Shown here: positions 7,502-14,397 of the stretch, in pieces
How the letters are laid out: each line of letters opens with the position of its first letter
How positions within the stretch are numbered: the first letter of the stretch is position 1
From: Candidatus Saccharimonadota bacterium
Lineage (GTDB): Bacteria; Patescibacteriota; Saccharimonadia; Saccharimonadales; Saccharimonadaceae
Assembly: GCA_905372275.1 (NCBI GenBank)
Contig: CAJPON010000005.1
Span: 1 to 64,000, forward strand
DNA: 64,000 bases
Reading direction: 5' to 3'
Position numbers and translations under genes: made by a program
Notes under the pieces: generated by a model
The model's database searches: none
Seen by the model: only the letters and a program-made list of their open reading frames with translations
What the model was told of the DNA's origin: nothing

Positions 7502-8176
7502 ATGGAACAACGTAAAAGTTTGATTATCAGCGGCCGCAGCCGGCCAGTTGTTGGCTACTTCAGAGATGGACAGCCTGTCGTCGACAGGTTTGACTCAGCA
7601 CGTTCACATATACATTATCCAGCAGATCCTGTTGAGCGGGCAAATTTTGAAGACGTTTTGCCAGAGGTGATTGCCGAAATACAACCGCAGCCAGATGATA
7701 GAAAAATTGTTCACACCAAAGAAACTGAATATACGTTTAGCAACGGACTAGTTTGCATTGATGATAGCAACAGAGGTGGCGTTTTTTATGCAGTAAGAAA
7801 AGGTCGTTCAGGCTATTCGCAGCTGATCTCTACAGAAGATGTTGCTGAAGGGGATATTCAGACAACAAGCGATGTAACAGTAGTTACCAAGCTAAGGGGT
7901 GTCGGTGGTCACAGTCCTAACAACCTTTTTTGGGAAGTAGCGACCGCTCATACCGGCGGTGCGGGAGGCGGCGAACCGGGTGATCCGTCATTAGTAACTC
8001 CCGAACAAAGAGCAGAAGCTGAAAGGTTATGGCTTGATAAAGCGATTATTGTGGATGACAGAGAAGGTGGTATGGACGAGAGACACCCAATATTGCACAG
8101 CCGCGAGGAGTATTTAGGATGGCTAGCTGCTCGCTATGCGTGGTTGGATAGTAACCTCCGGCGTCAGCGGCGGTAG
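7502..8176 (+). CDS. Unrecognised 224-aa island protein
   Basis: No family was recognised. The protein is soluble, with a basic start and a beta-rich middle (TEYTFSNGLVCID, GVFYAVRKGRSGYSQLI). A glycine-rich linker (HTGGAGGGEPGDPS, about residues 157-170) separates this from a helical C-terminal part ending in LRRQRR. The stretch NNLFWEVATAHTG has the look of a compact enzyme or toxin-like domain, but this is only an impression. CGGAGG at 7488-7493 fixes the start. It follows the helicase-like gene by 15 nt, so all three large island genes are probably co-transcribed. Confidence 0.7.
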   Translation: MEQRKSLIISGRSRPVVGYFRDGQPVVDRFDSARSHIHYPADPVERANFEDVLPEVIAEIQPQPDDRKIVHTKETEYTFSNGLVCIDDSNRGGVFYAVRKGRSGYSQLISTEDVAEGDIQTTSDVTVVTKLRGVGGHSPNNLFWEVATAHTGGAGGGEPGDPSLVTPEQRAEAERLWLDKAIIVDDREGGMDERHPILHSREEYLGWLAARYAWLDSNLRRQRR

Positions 8177-8258
8177 TTTTTGGTATGGAGGCAAAGAGGG
8201 GATTGACTGTTTCACGCTAGTGCTTAATATTATTATGGTAGTAATTGCAAGAATGTGT

Positions 8259-8264
8259 TATAAT
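8259..8264 (+). promoter_or_regulatory. Extended -10 promoter of the candidate ncRNA
   Basis: TGTTATAAT is an extended -10 element (TG, one base, TATAAT). The predicted start is near 8271, at the base of the folded region. No clear -35 is seen. Confidence 0.55.
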
Positions 8265-8270
8265 ACCGGC

Positions 8271-8467
8271 GAGGGGCTGGGGCGATGCCGCCGGTCTCTG
8301 GCGCACTTTAATACAGACGTAGAATCGAGCCCTCTTTGATGCTGCGAAACGAAGTTTTCGCGGCGCCGAAGAGGGCTCGGTACAGGATCGAGCTCCAAGA
8401 TCGCCCCGGAATGGGGTAGAGAGGGGTCGGTGATGGCTGAGATTCCTCCCATTGTGGGAGGTTTTTT
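8271..8467 (+). ncRNA. Candidate structured non-coding RNA with its own promoter and terminator
   Basis: Bounded by an extended -10 promoter and a strong terminator. GGGGCGAT (8279-8286) pairs with ATCGCCCC (8400-8407) to close the molecule. Inside, GAGCCCTCTT (8327-8336) pairs with AAGAGGGCTC (8369-8378), and within that arm GCTGCGAAA (8341-8349) pairs with TTTTCGCGGC (8355-8364). Nested long-range pairing of this quality over about 130 nt is unlikely by chance. No ORF is convincing. It does not resemble tmRNA, RNase P RNA or SRP RNA as I know them. Function is unknown. Confidence 0.6.
8445..8467 (+). terminator. Terminator 1 of the hairpin array
   Basis: CCTCCCA, loop TTG, TGGGAGG, then six T residues. 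Classic intrinsic terminator of the upstream candidate RNA. Confidence 0.85.
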
Positions 8468-8476
8468 GGGAGTTTT

Positions 8477-8512
8477 CCCAACCCAGCATCTTCGGGTGCT
8501 GGGTTGGGTTTT
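8477..8512 (+). terminator. Terminator 2 of the hairpin array
   Basis: A 12-bp perfect stem, CCCAACCCAGCA (8477-8488) with TGCTGGGTTGGG (8497-8508), followed by TTTT. Confidence 0.75.
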
Positions 8513-8557
8513 CTCACGTCGGGATGGTGCACGTCATCCCGACGTGAGGGTCTTTTT
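8513..8557 (+). terminator. Terminator 3 of the hairpin array
   Basis: A 14-bp perfect stem, CTCACGTCGGGATG (8513-8526) with CATCCCGACGTGAG (8535-8548), followed by TCTTTTT. Confidence 0.8.
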
Positions 8558-8591
8558 GTCCATGACACCACCCTCGGGTGGTGTCATGGAC
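8558..8591. repeat. Near-perfect 34-bp palindrome
   Basis: GTCCATGACACCACCC (8558-8573) and its exact complement (8576-8591) are separated by two bases. There is no T-tract after it. It abuts terminator 3 and overlaps the start of the small ORF at 8586. It could be a protein-binding or processing site rather than a terminator. Confidence 0.8.
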
Positions 8592-8747
8592 ATTAGGGTG
8601 ATTTTCCGGGGGGGGACGGGAACCCCCTGGAAAATCATCTACGAGAGCAACACCATCACCGAGGTGATAGTGACCAGCTGTCCGAGGGACGGCTGGCAGC
8701 TCGTTGAGTACATCTACACCGGGCTGCCACTCAAGTCCCAGCGGTAG
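8586..8747 (+). CDS. Possible 53-aa small protein within the hairpin array
   Basis: An ATG lying inside the large palindrome opens a 53-codon frame rich in third-position G/C, as in the DUF1874 gene. The product (MDIRVIFRGGTGTPW..., ending GLPLKSQR) has alternating hydrophobic residues typical of a small beta protein. No ribosome-binding site is visible and the frame contains further hairpins (for example 8599-8637, TGATTTTCC with GGAAAATCA), so it may be non-coding. No family was recognised. Confidence 0.3.
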   Translation: MDIRVIFRGGTGTPWKIIYESNTITEVIVTSCPRDGWQLVEYIYTGLPLKSQR

Positions 8748-8758
8748 CCCCTTATCCC

Positions 8759-8808
8759 GCCCCGGCAGGGATTGTCCGGCCGTTTTCGGCTGCAATCTCC
8801 GCTGGGGC
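8759..8808. repeat. Long imperfect hairpin near the island's right end
   Basis: GCCCC (8759-8763) with GGGGC (8804-8808) closes a long arm in which GGATTG pairs with CAATCTC and GGCCG with CGGC around a TTTT loop. It is one more element of the array between 8445 and 8844. Confidence 0.6.
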
Positions 8809-8814
8809 GGCAGA

Positions 8815-8844
8815 CCCCTCCTCGCGTCAGGAGGGGTATTTCAT
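8815..8844 (+). terminator. Last terminator of the island
   Basis: CCCCTCCT (8815-8822) and AGGAGGGG (8829-8836) form an 8-bp stem followed by TATTTCATT. It isolates the island from the next gene's promoter. Confidence 0.7.
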
Positions 8845-8856
8845 TAGGTAATCTTA

Positions 8857-8885
8857 TTGACTTTTTATCACGTTTATGCTAAAAT
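8857..8885 (+). promoter_or_regulatory. Promoter of the nucleotidyltransferase-like gene
   Basis: TTGACT (8857-8862), a 17-nt spacer, TAAAAT (8880-8885), then 6 nt to the ATG: a complete sigma-70 promoter placed for a leaderless mRNA. Confidence 0.75.
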
Positions 8886-8891
8886 AAAAAG

Positions 8892-9914
8892 ATGGAGAGA
8901 ACAAAACTTACACCCAAGGATATTCAACCAAATATCCATCGGCTGCGTTCGTTAGCAGCACTAGATAAGGGCGAACGCCAAATAATTCCAGAGAGAGACT
9001 GCAACGAGGTATATAACTATAAGCTGCCGGCCGAAATTATAGAGCGGGCAAACCTGGGCTTTGACCTGGACGAGCTGCCAGAGTATATAGGCCTCAAAGG
9101 AGGCGCGGCGCGTCAGGTGCTCGAGGCGCTAGTTGACGATAGCCGCGAACTGACGCCGCCGCGCGATGTTGACTTGGTAGTTCTCGAAGAAAAACTTGAA
9201 GGTAGCGATAGCGATGATGTCGATGGAACCATCTACGATTTGTCGTGCCGTTTCTCGCCACGCGATACGATGCATGGTTACGGGGCGGAGCGGATTGGTT
9301 CGGTCAATGAGCATATGGAGGAGTGCGATTTTACGATTAATCAAGTCCTCGTTTGTAAAGGTCCTAACGGCTGGGAGCTGAAAGCGACCACGCAGGCAGT
9401 GCTAGATACCGCCGAGCATATTATCCGGCCGACGGTTTATGAGCATAACGAGCATCATCAACTTGGTAACAAATTAGCGCTCAAGGCGGTGCGGCTGCTT
9501 TCAGAGATGCAAGTTCGCGGTGTTGATGATGCGCGCATTGAAGGCGTGAGTCTGCCGCACGAGCTGTACGGTGACCCGACGGACGATTATTTCATGCAGG
9601 CATTGCAGCTGGATAAAGCGTTGGAATCTGGTGTAGATACCGAGGTAGCCGAGCGTTATGCGGCGAATCTTAAGAGTTTAGATATGATGCCATATGGTAT
9701 TGAGTATGAGCATGGCGACGCGGTGTCATTGTACGAAGCATTGATAGAAGAGGCAAATTTTAATCCGTCGGAAGGCGCTTATGAATTTGTCCGAATGAGC
9801 AGAGAGAGGCGCTTGAGCCTTGGCGGGGTAGCGCGATTCGGCGATGAAGTCGAGGAGTTGCTACAGCAAGTGCCAGACCGCTATGCTAGCGATTATTATG
9901 ACGCCAAAAAGTAG
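8892..9914 (+). CDS. Nucleotidyltransferase-like protein (poly(A) polymerase / CCA-adding head domain)
   Basis: A 340-residue protein with the signature of the class II tRNA nucleotidyltransferase/poly(A) polymerase head: LKGGAARQVLEAL at residues 68-80, the metal-binding pair RDVDLVVL (Asp92, Asp94), and ECDFTINQVLV at 145-154, which matches the DFTIN motif of CCA-adding enzymes. The C-terminal half is helical but not recognisable. It may be a divergent CCA-adding or repair enzyme, or a nucleotidyltransferase of other purpose. Both tRNA genes in this window encode CCA, so such an enzyme would serve repair. It is separated from orn only by orn's -10 box. Confidence 0.6.
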   Translation: MERTKLTPKDIQPNIHRLRSLAALDKGERQIIPERDCNEVYNYKLPAEIIERANLGFDLDELPEYIGLKGGAARQVLEALVDDSRELTPPRDVDLVVLEEKLEGSDSDDVDGTIYDLSCRFSPRDTMHGYGAERIGSVNEHMEECDFTINQVLVCKGPNGWELKATTQAVLDTAEHIIRPTVYEHNEHHQLGNKLALKAVRLLSEMQVRGVDDARIEGVSLPHELYGDPTDDYFMQALQLDKALESGVDTEVAERYAANLKSLDMMPYGIEYEHGDAVSLYEALIEEANFNPSEGAYEFVRMSRERRLSLGGVARFGDEVEELLQQVPDRYASDYYDAKK

Positions 9915-9920
9915 TATACT
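9915..9920 (+). promoter_or_regulatory. -10 box of orn (leaderless type)
   Basis: TATACT begins immediately after the previous gene's TAG and ends 6 nt before the orn ATG. Confidence 0.6.
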
Positions 9921-9926
9921 AGATGT

Positions 9927-10478
9927 ATGAAAGCAAGTTTCAAGCCGAAAAAGATTCTATGGATGGATTTGGAAATGACCGGGCTAGATCCGGTGTACGA
10001 TGAGATTTTGGAGGTGGCGGCGATTGCGACGGATTGGGATTTTACGGAAATCGCTACTTATGAAGGCGTGGTGCGGCATGAGCCGGCGAAATTGAAGCGG
10101 CTACTTGACCGCAATGCTAGCTTTTGGAATGAACATCTGGAGGCGCGGCGCGGTTTGGAGGAACAAAACACATCGGGTAAGCCGCTGGCCGAGGTGGAAC
10201 GCGATTTGCTGGCGTTTTGCGACGAGCACTTTGCGGACGAACCGCGGATCTTGCTAGGTGGCAACTCAATCCATCAAGATCGGCGGTTTATTGACGGGTG
10301 GTGGCCTGCGTTGTCAAAAAGACTACACTATCGGATGCTGGATGTCAGTGCTTGGAAAGTGGTGTTTGAGGGCAAATATGGCAAGAAATTCGCCAAACCA
10401 GAGGACCATCGGGCGCTGGAGGACATCCGCGGCAGCATCATGGAGCTGAAGTATTATTTAAAAAAGGTGAAAGCGTGA
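9927..10478 (+). CDS. orn: Oligoribonuclease
   Basis: A 3'-5' exoribonuclease of the DEDDh family that finishes RNA decay by degrading 2-5-mers to mononucleotides. WMDLEMTGLDP (residues 11-21) carries the first two acidic ligands (DxE). Later come LGGNSIHQDRRF with the third Asp, then the DHRALEDIRGSI motif holding the catalytic His and last Asp. At 183 aa it is the usual size. It acts downstream of PNPase and RNase J, both encoded in this window. Its TGA overlaps the GTG start of the CorA-like gene by 4 bp, so the two are translationally coupled. Confidence 0.95.
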   Translation: MKASFKPKKILWMDLEMTGLDPVYDEILEVAAIATDWDFTEIATYEGVVRHEPAKLKRLLDRNASFWNEHLEARRGLEEQNTSGKPLAEVERDLLAFCDEHFADEPRILLGGNSIHQDRRFIDGWWPALSKRLHYRMLDVSAWKVVFEGKYGKKFAKPEDHRALEDIRGSIMELKYYLKKVKA

Positions 10479-11341
10479 CAGATAAAATATGGCATGATAT
10501 CAGCGAGGATTCGCTGGAAGTACGGCAAAGCTTAATTGAAAAATTAAACTTATCGGAGTTGCAGCGGCGAATTCTGATTGAAAACCGCTGGCTGCCGCAA
10601 GCGGTCGAAGGCGGCGATTGGCTACTGATTAAGGCGGAAATCCCGAGTATTGAACGCCGCAATGTCCATTGGCAAGGGTTGACGATTTTGCTCAGCAAAA
10701 ACAAAGTTATCACCTTGCACCGCGACGAATTAGATAGCGAGGTTGCCGAGCGGATTGAAGCGTACCGGCCAGGTGCTCTGTCGTCGTCGCTAATTGCAGC
10801 AACGATGATTCAATTTACAGTCGAGCAATATATGCCGATTCTTAATTCAATTGACGACGTAACCGATCAATTAGAAGATACAATGATTCGCGATCCGGGC
10901 AAGCATCAGTTGCAGCAGCTTTTTGTGTATAAGCGCCAATTGGCGGATTTGCGCAAAGTGATTTTGCCGCTGATGAATATGCTGAATGGCTTGAGCAACG
11001 GCCGGTATAGTATTTTTGATGAAAAGTGCGCAATATATGCGCGCGACAGCTATGATTACGCTTGGCGAGTGCACGAGCTGATCGATACGATGCGCGATCT
11101 GCTAACTAGCGCCCTCGATATGTATCTGTCGGTGGTGTCCAACAGAATGAACGATGTGATGAAGCGCTTGACGATTGTAACGACGATATTTATGCCGATG
11201 TCGTTTTTGACGGGTCTGGCAGGCATGAATTTTTCGCAGCTGCCGTTTCATAGCGATGTAATGTTTTGGATAACGATAGCGCTGCTGGTCGTTTTGCCGA
11301 TATTGATGCTGGTATACTTTATACGGAGCAAATGGCTATGA
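10475..11341 (+). CDS. corA: CorA-family divalent metal (Mg2+) transporter
   Basis: A membrane protein of 288 aa. A soluble N-terminal domain leads into a long helix, then two C-terminal transmembrane helices (about residues 225-245 and 260-283). Between them is LAGMNF, the GMN selectivity motif diagnostic of CorA channels. The family moves Mg2+ or related ions as a homopentamer. The GTG start overlaps the orn stop. The ORF end overlaps the start of the MmcQ-like gene, giving a three-gene operon. CorA members also transport Co2+, Ni2+ or Zn2+, so the ion is not settled. Confidence 0.88.
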   Translation: MTDKIWHDISEDSLEVRQSLIEKLNLSELQRRILIENRWLPQAVEGGDWLLIKAEIPSIERRNVHWQGLTILLSKNKVITLHRDELDSEVAERIEAYRPGALSSSLIAATMIQFTVEQYMPILNSIDDVTDQLEDTMIRDPGKHQLQQLFVYKRQLADLRKVILPLMNMLNGLSNGRYSIFDEKCAIYARDSYDYAWRVHELIDTMRDLLTSALDMYLSVVSNRMNDVMKRLTIVTTIFMPMSFLTGLAGMNFSQLPFHSDVMFWITIALLVVLPILMLVYFIRSKWL

Positions 11342-11676
11342 CGCACCAGCAGTTTGAAGAGTTTCTACTAAGTCTACCGGGTGCTTGGCTGGATTATCCG
11401 TTTGGCGATGAGGTGGCTGTGTACAAAGTCGGCCGCAAATATGCCGGCCAAAGCGGAAAAATGTTTGCGTTGATAGCCGAAAATTCAAAACCGTTACGGA
11501 TTAGCTTGAAATGCGATCCGCAATTGTCGTTAAAGTTACAACAAAAATATGAGTCGGTCCAGCCAGGCTTTCATCTCAATAAAAAACACTGGATTACGGT
11601 GATTTGCAGCGGCCAGCTCAGCGACGAAGAACTTTTTGATCTGGCGCGGTTAAGTTATCGGCTGGTGACGGAATAG
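11338..11676 (+). CDS. MmcQ/YjbR family protein
   Basis: A small 112-residue protein beginning MTHQQFEEFLLSLPGAW. It shows family traits: GDEVAVYKVGRKYAG, MFALI, the middle ISLKCDP, QPGFHLNKKHWITV, and a C-terminal LIDxSYRLV-like stretch. These proteins have a CyaY-like fold and some bind DNA; the cellular role is poorly known. ATG 11338 overlaps the TGA of the CorA-like gene (ATGA), the usual coupling in this genome. An ATG at 11332 would add two residues. Confidence 0.75.
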   Translation: MTHQQFEEFLLSLPGAWLDYPFGDEVAVYKVGRKYAGQSGKMFALIAENSKPLRISLKCDPQLSLKLQQKYESVQPGFHLNKKHWITVICSGQLSDEELFDLARLSYRLVTE

Positions 11677-11679
11677 CTG

Positions 11680-12582
11680 CTACTGCTTGGTTGAAGCGAA
11701 GTCGTGGTAGGTCTTGAGGATGACATCAAGATTTTTGGTAGATTCGTCGCAGAACGAGCGGATTGATTTGGAGTCGCTAACCTTTTTAAGCTTGTTGAGT
11801 TGCGACTTTAAAATGGTTAATTCGTAAGTCATGGCGGTGGCGTAGCTGCTGTCAAGCTTGCCTTTTTGGTAGGAATCGTTGAGCTTTTTCTGCAGGGCTT
11901 CTAGGTAGTTTTTTTCGGTACTAGAGGATTTTTTCTGGATTTTGCGCTCTTTGATAATGGTGTCTAGCCTGGTCTGCATGGTCGTCAGGGTGCTGTTGAG
12001 CGCAGTGTTGGCCTCGGCAATTTCAGTCTGCGTCAGGCGGCCTTCGTTTTCGTCGACGACTTTGTTCAGCGTATCGGTGCGGTCGCGGATCGGCTGGATC
12101 AGACTGTTGGCATCAGATGCGCCAGGGTTGATGATTAGAATCAAAATGATGATGACGCTAGCAATAACAGTGCCAATGAGCGCAAATATAGCAATTCGAT
12201 TGATGGTGTGCTGTTCTTGCGGAGCGATACGGTTAAGGTAATCAACAGTATTATAATCATCATCCGAGCTGCTGGCGTAAACTGGGAAGGTGCTTAGCGG
12301 CTGTGGTCCTGTGTCGTACGATGGCGCGGTTTGGTTAATTTGCGGTAGTTGATCAGACTGATTAGTTGCCAGGCTGGATGTTTGCTGCGGGTATGCCAGC
12401 GGCTGCGTCTGGGCGGCTTGGTTATTGTAATACAGATTAGGCGCCGTTTGCTGCTGCGGTGTTTGCTGGCCGTAGACCTGATTGTACGGTGCGGCTGGCT
12501 GCTGCGAGTTTTCTGGCGGTAAATTATTAGCAGAACCCTGCGAATACGGTTGTTGCGGATTGGTGTACGGGTCCTGATTCAT
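11680..12582 (-). CDS. Single-pass membrane protein with a P/Q-rich N-terminus
   Basis: A 300-residue protein of no recognised family. The first 115 residues are disordered and rich in Pro, Gln, Tyr and Asn (for example NQDPYTNPQQPYSQG). One transmembrane helix follows (IAIFALIGTVIASVIIILIL, about residues 125-146). The rest is a charged helical domain, probably outside the cell, with one Cys near the end. The gene at 32.56 kb has the same architecture. ATG 12582 is chosen over an upstream TTG because TAAATA lies just before it. It diverges from dnaG with only 54 bp between. Confidence 0.7.
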   Translation of the reverse strand: MNQDPYTNPQQPYSQGSANNLPPENSQQPAAPYNQVYGQQTPQQQTAPNLYYNNQAAQTQPLAYPQQTSSLATNQSDQLPQINQTAPSYDTGPQPLSTFPVYASSSDDDYNTVDYLNRIAPQEQHTINRIAIFALIGTVIASVIIILILIINPGASDANSLIQPIRDRTDTLNKVVDENEGRLTQTEIAEANTALNSTLTTMQTRLDTIIKERKIQKKSSSTEKNYLEALQKKLNDSYQKGKLDSSYATAMTYELTILKSQLNKLKKVSDSKSIRSFCDESTKNLDVILKTYHDFASTKQ

Positions 12583-12623
12583 ATCTATATTTAACCACAA
12601 CCGATAACAGAGGTAAAGAGTGA

Positions 12624-12629
12624 TATACT
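12624..12629 (+). promoter_or_regulatory. -10 box of dnaG (leaderless type)
   Basis: TATACT 7 nt before the dnaG ATG. Confidence 0.55.
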
Positions 12630-12636
12630 AAAATGT

Positions 12637-14397
12637 ATGGATGCCAAGGAGGAAATTCGCTCGCGGCTCAATATCGAAGATGTGATTGGCGAATATGTTG
12701 AGCTGAAGCGGGCGGGGCGCAGTTATAAGGGGCTAAGTCCGTTTACTGGCGAGAAAACGCCTAGCTTTTTCGTAAGTCCTGAAAAAAATATTTGGCATGA
12801 TTTCTCGAGCAACAAAGGCGGCGATGTTTTCGCTTTTGTGATGGAGGCTGAGGGGATGGATTTTCGCCAGGCGATGGAATTTTTGGCGCGCAAAGCTGGA
12901 GTTGACCTCAGCGAATATCAATCGGCTGGTGCCAAGAAGCGCAGCGCCTACAAAAAGCGGCTGTTGGCAGCCAACGAGCTAGCAGCACGATATTTCCAAC
13001 AGAGTTTATTGCGTAGCCAGCAGGCGATTGAATATGTTTTTAAGCAGCGAGGATTGTCGCGGCAAACTGTTCAAAGTTTTCAGATTGGTTATGCGCCGGA
13101 TAGCGGCACGGCGTTGCTAGCGGCGCTCGAAAAAAGAGGTTTTACTAAGCGGGAGATCAACGACGCGGGGCTATTAAACCGCTATGGCAAGGATTTGTTT
13201 CGTGGTCGAATGATGATTCCGTTGATGGATCAGGGCGGGCAAGTAATTGGCTTTACTGGGCGGATTATTGGCAATGTGCCGAATGCGCCGAAATATCTGA
13301 ATACGCCGCAGACTTTACTGTATGATAAAGGTCGTCATATTTTCGCATTGAGCCAAGCCAAAGAGGCGATCCGCAAAAGTGGCTTCGTAGTGATGGTTGA
13401 GGGGAACTTGGATGTAGTTAGCAGCCACCAAGCGGGCGTAGCGCAAACAGTAGCGACTGCTGGCACGTCGATGACTGAAAATCATCTCAAAGCGGTCAAA
13501 CGGCTGACCAGCGATGTTCGACTCTGTTATGATAGCGATAAAGCGGGTGTGGCAGCGACCGAGCGGGCAATTGAGCTGGCCTCGCATGAGGGTGTCGAGC
13601 TAACAATTATTTCGTTGCCAGATGGCGCTAAAGATCCAGATGAATTGATCAAATCGAGTGTTCAGGCGTGGCGCGAAGCGGTAATTCGCAGCGAGCCGGC
13701 TGTCGAATGGGTGTTGCGCCAGCATGCCGGGCGCTGTGATTTGGATACAGCGGTTGGCCGGCGAACTTTTACTACGGCAGCACTGCGAGTAGTGCGCGGG
13801 CTAGCTGACCCCGTCGAGCGCGAATACTATATCAAGCGGATAGCTGCTATGTCGCATACTAGCGAGGAGGCGGTGCGCCAAAAATTAGCTGGTGAGCCAG
13901 TCAAGAAACAAACTTTCAAACCCGTTGTTGCAGATGTATCGATTATTAAGAACGAACAGGCGGTGCTAGAGGATAACATTTTGGCTTTGGCGCTTTATGA
14001 TGCTAGATGCTTGGAAGAATTGCGCCGCGCCAGCCGCCAGCAGTGGAGTAGTGCCGAGCGAGAGCTATTAGCGACGGTATTACTCGAGGAAGATAATCCG
14101 CAAAATCGCCCTAAAAAGTTGCAAAAAGCTGATATTTATGTAAAAATGGTATCATTGCGCGCTGAGGAGCGTTATGCAGCATGGAATAGCGGCGATCGCT
14201 ATGTCGCGATGTGCCAACTGCTGCGGGATAAAGAGGATAAACATAACAAACAAACTCAACAAGAATTATTAGCTAAGTTACGCGATGCTGAAGCTGCTAG
14301 CGATGAGGCAGCGGCTAGAGAGTTGCGTGCGGCACTCAATAACATAATCAAGGAGAAAGCTCGTGACAAACGACGACCAAGCGCAGAAGCCATCTGA
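12637..14397 (+). CDS. dnaG: DNA primase with a cysteine-free zinc-ribbon domain
   Basis: Makes RNA primers for replication. The N-terminal domain aligns well with the CHC2 zinc ribbon (SPFTGEKTPSFFVSPEKNIW, residues 34-53), but every zinc ligand is replaced: Ser34, Thr37, Asp55 and Ser58 stand where Cys, His, Cys and Cys are expected. The TOPRIM catalytic core is intact, with VMVEGNLDVV (EGxxD) and CYDSDKAG. The C-terminal third, the helicase-binding region, is divergent. Length is 586 aa. rpoD follows and overlaps its end by 35 bp, recalling the dnaG-rpoD pairing of many bacteria. Confidence 0.93.
   Translation: MDAKEEIRSRLNIEDVIGEYVELKRAGRSYKGLSPFTGEKTPSFFVSPEKNIWHDFSSNKGGDVFAFVMEAEGMDFRQAMEFLARKAGVDLSEYQSAGAKKRSAYKKRLLAANELAARYFQQSLLRSQQAIEYVFKQRGLSRQTVQSFQIGYAPDSGTALLAALEKRGFTKREINDAGLLNRYGKDLFRGRMMIPLMDQGGQVIGFTGRIIGNVPNAPKYLNTPQTLLYDKGRHIFALSQAKEAIRKSGFVVMVEGNLDVVSSHQAGVAQTVATAGTSMTENHLKAVKRLTSDVRLCYDSDKAGVAATERAIELASHEGVELTIISLPDGAKDPDELIKSSVQAWREAVIRSEPAVEWVLRQHAGRCDLDTAVGRRTFTTAALRVVRGLADPVEREYYIKRIAAMSHTSEEAVRQKLAGEPVKKQTFKPVVADVSIIKNEQAVLEDNILALALYDARCLEELRRASRQQWSSAERELLATVLLEEDNPQNRPKKLQKADIYVKMVSLRAEERYAAWNSGDRYVAMCQLLRDKEDKHNKQTQQELLAKLRDAEAASDEAAARELRAALNNIIKEKARDKRRPSAEAI

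Noticed and set aside
8430..8747. 105-aa ORF spanning the hairpin array
   Set aside because: It reads across three terminators and a palindrome. Only its last 53 codons, from 8586, look at all like coding sequence.
8445..8844. CRISPR array
   Set aside because: The hairpins differ in sequence and spacing; there are no repeated direct units with unique spacers and no cas genes.
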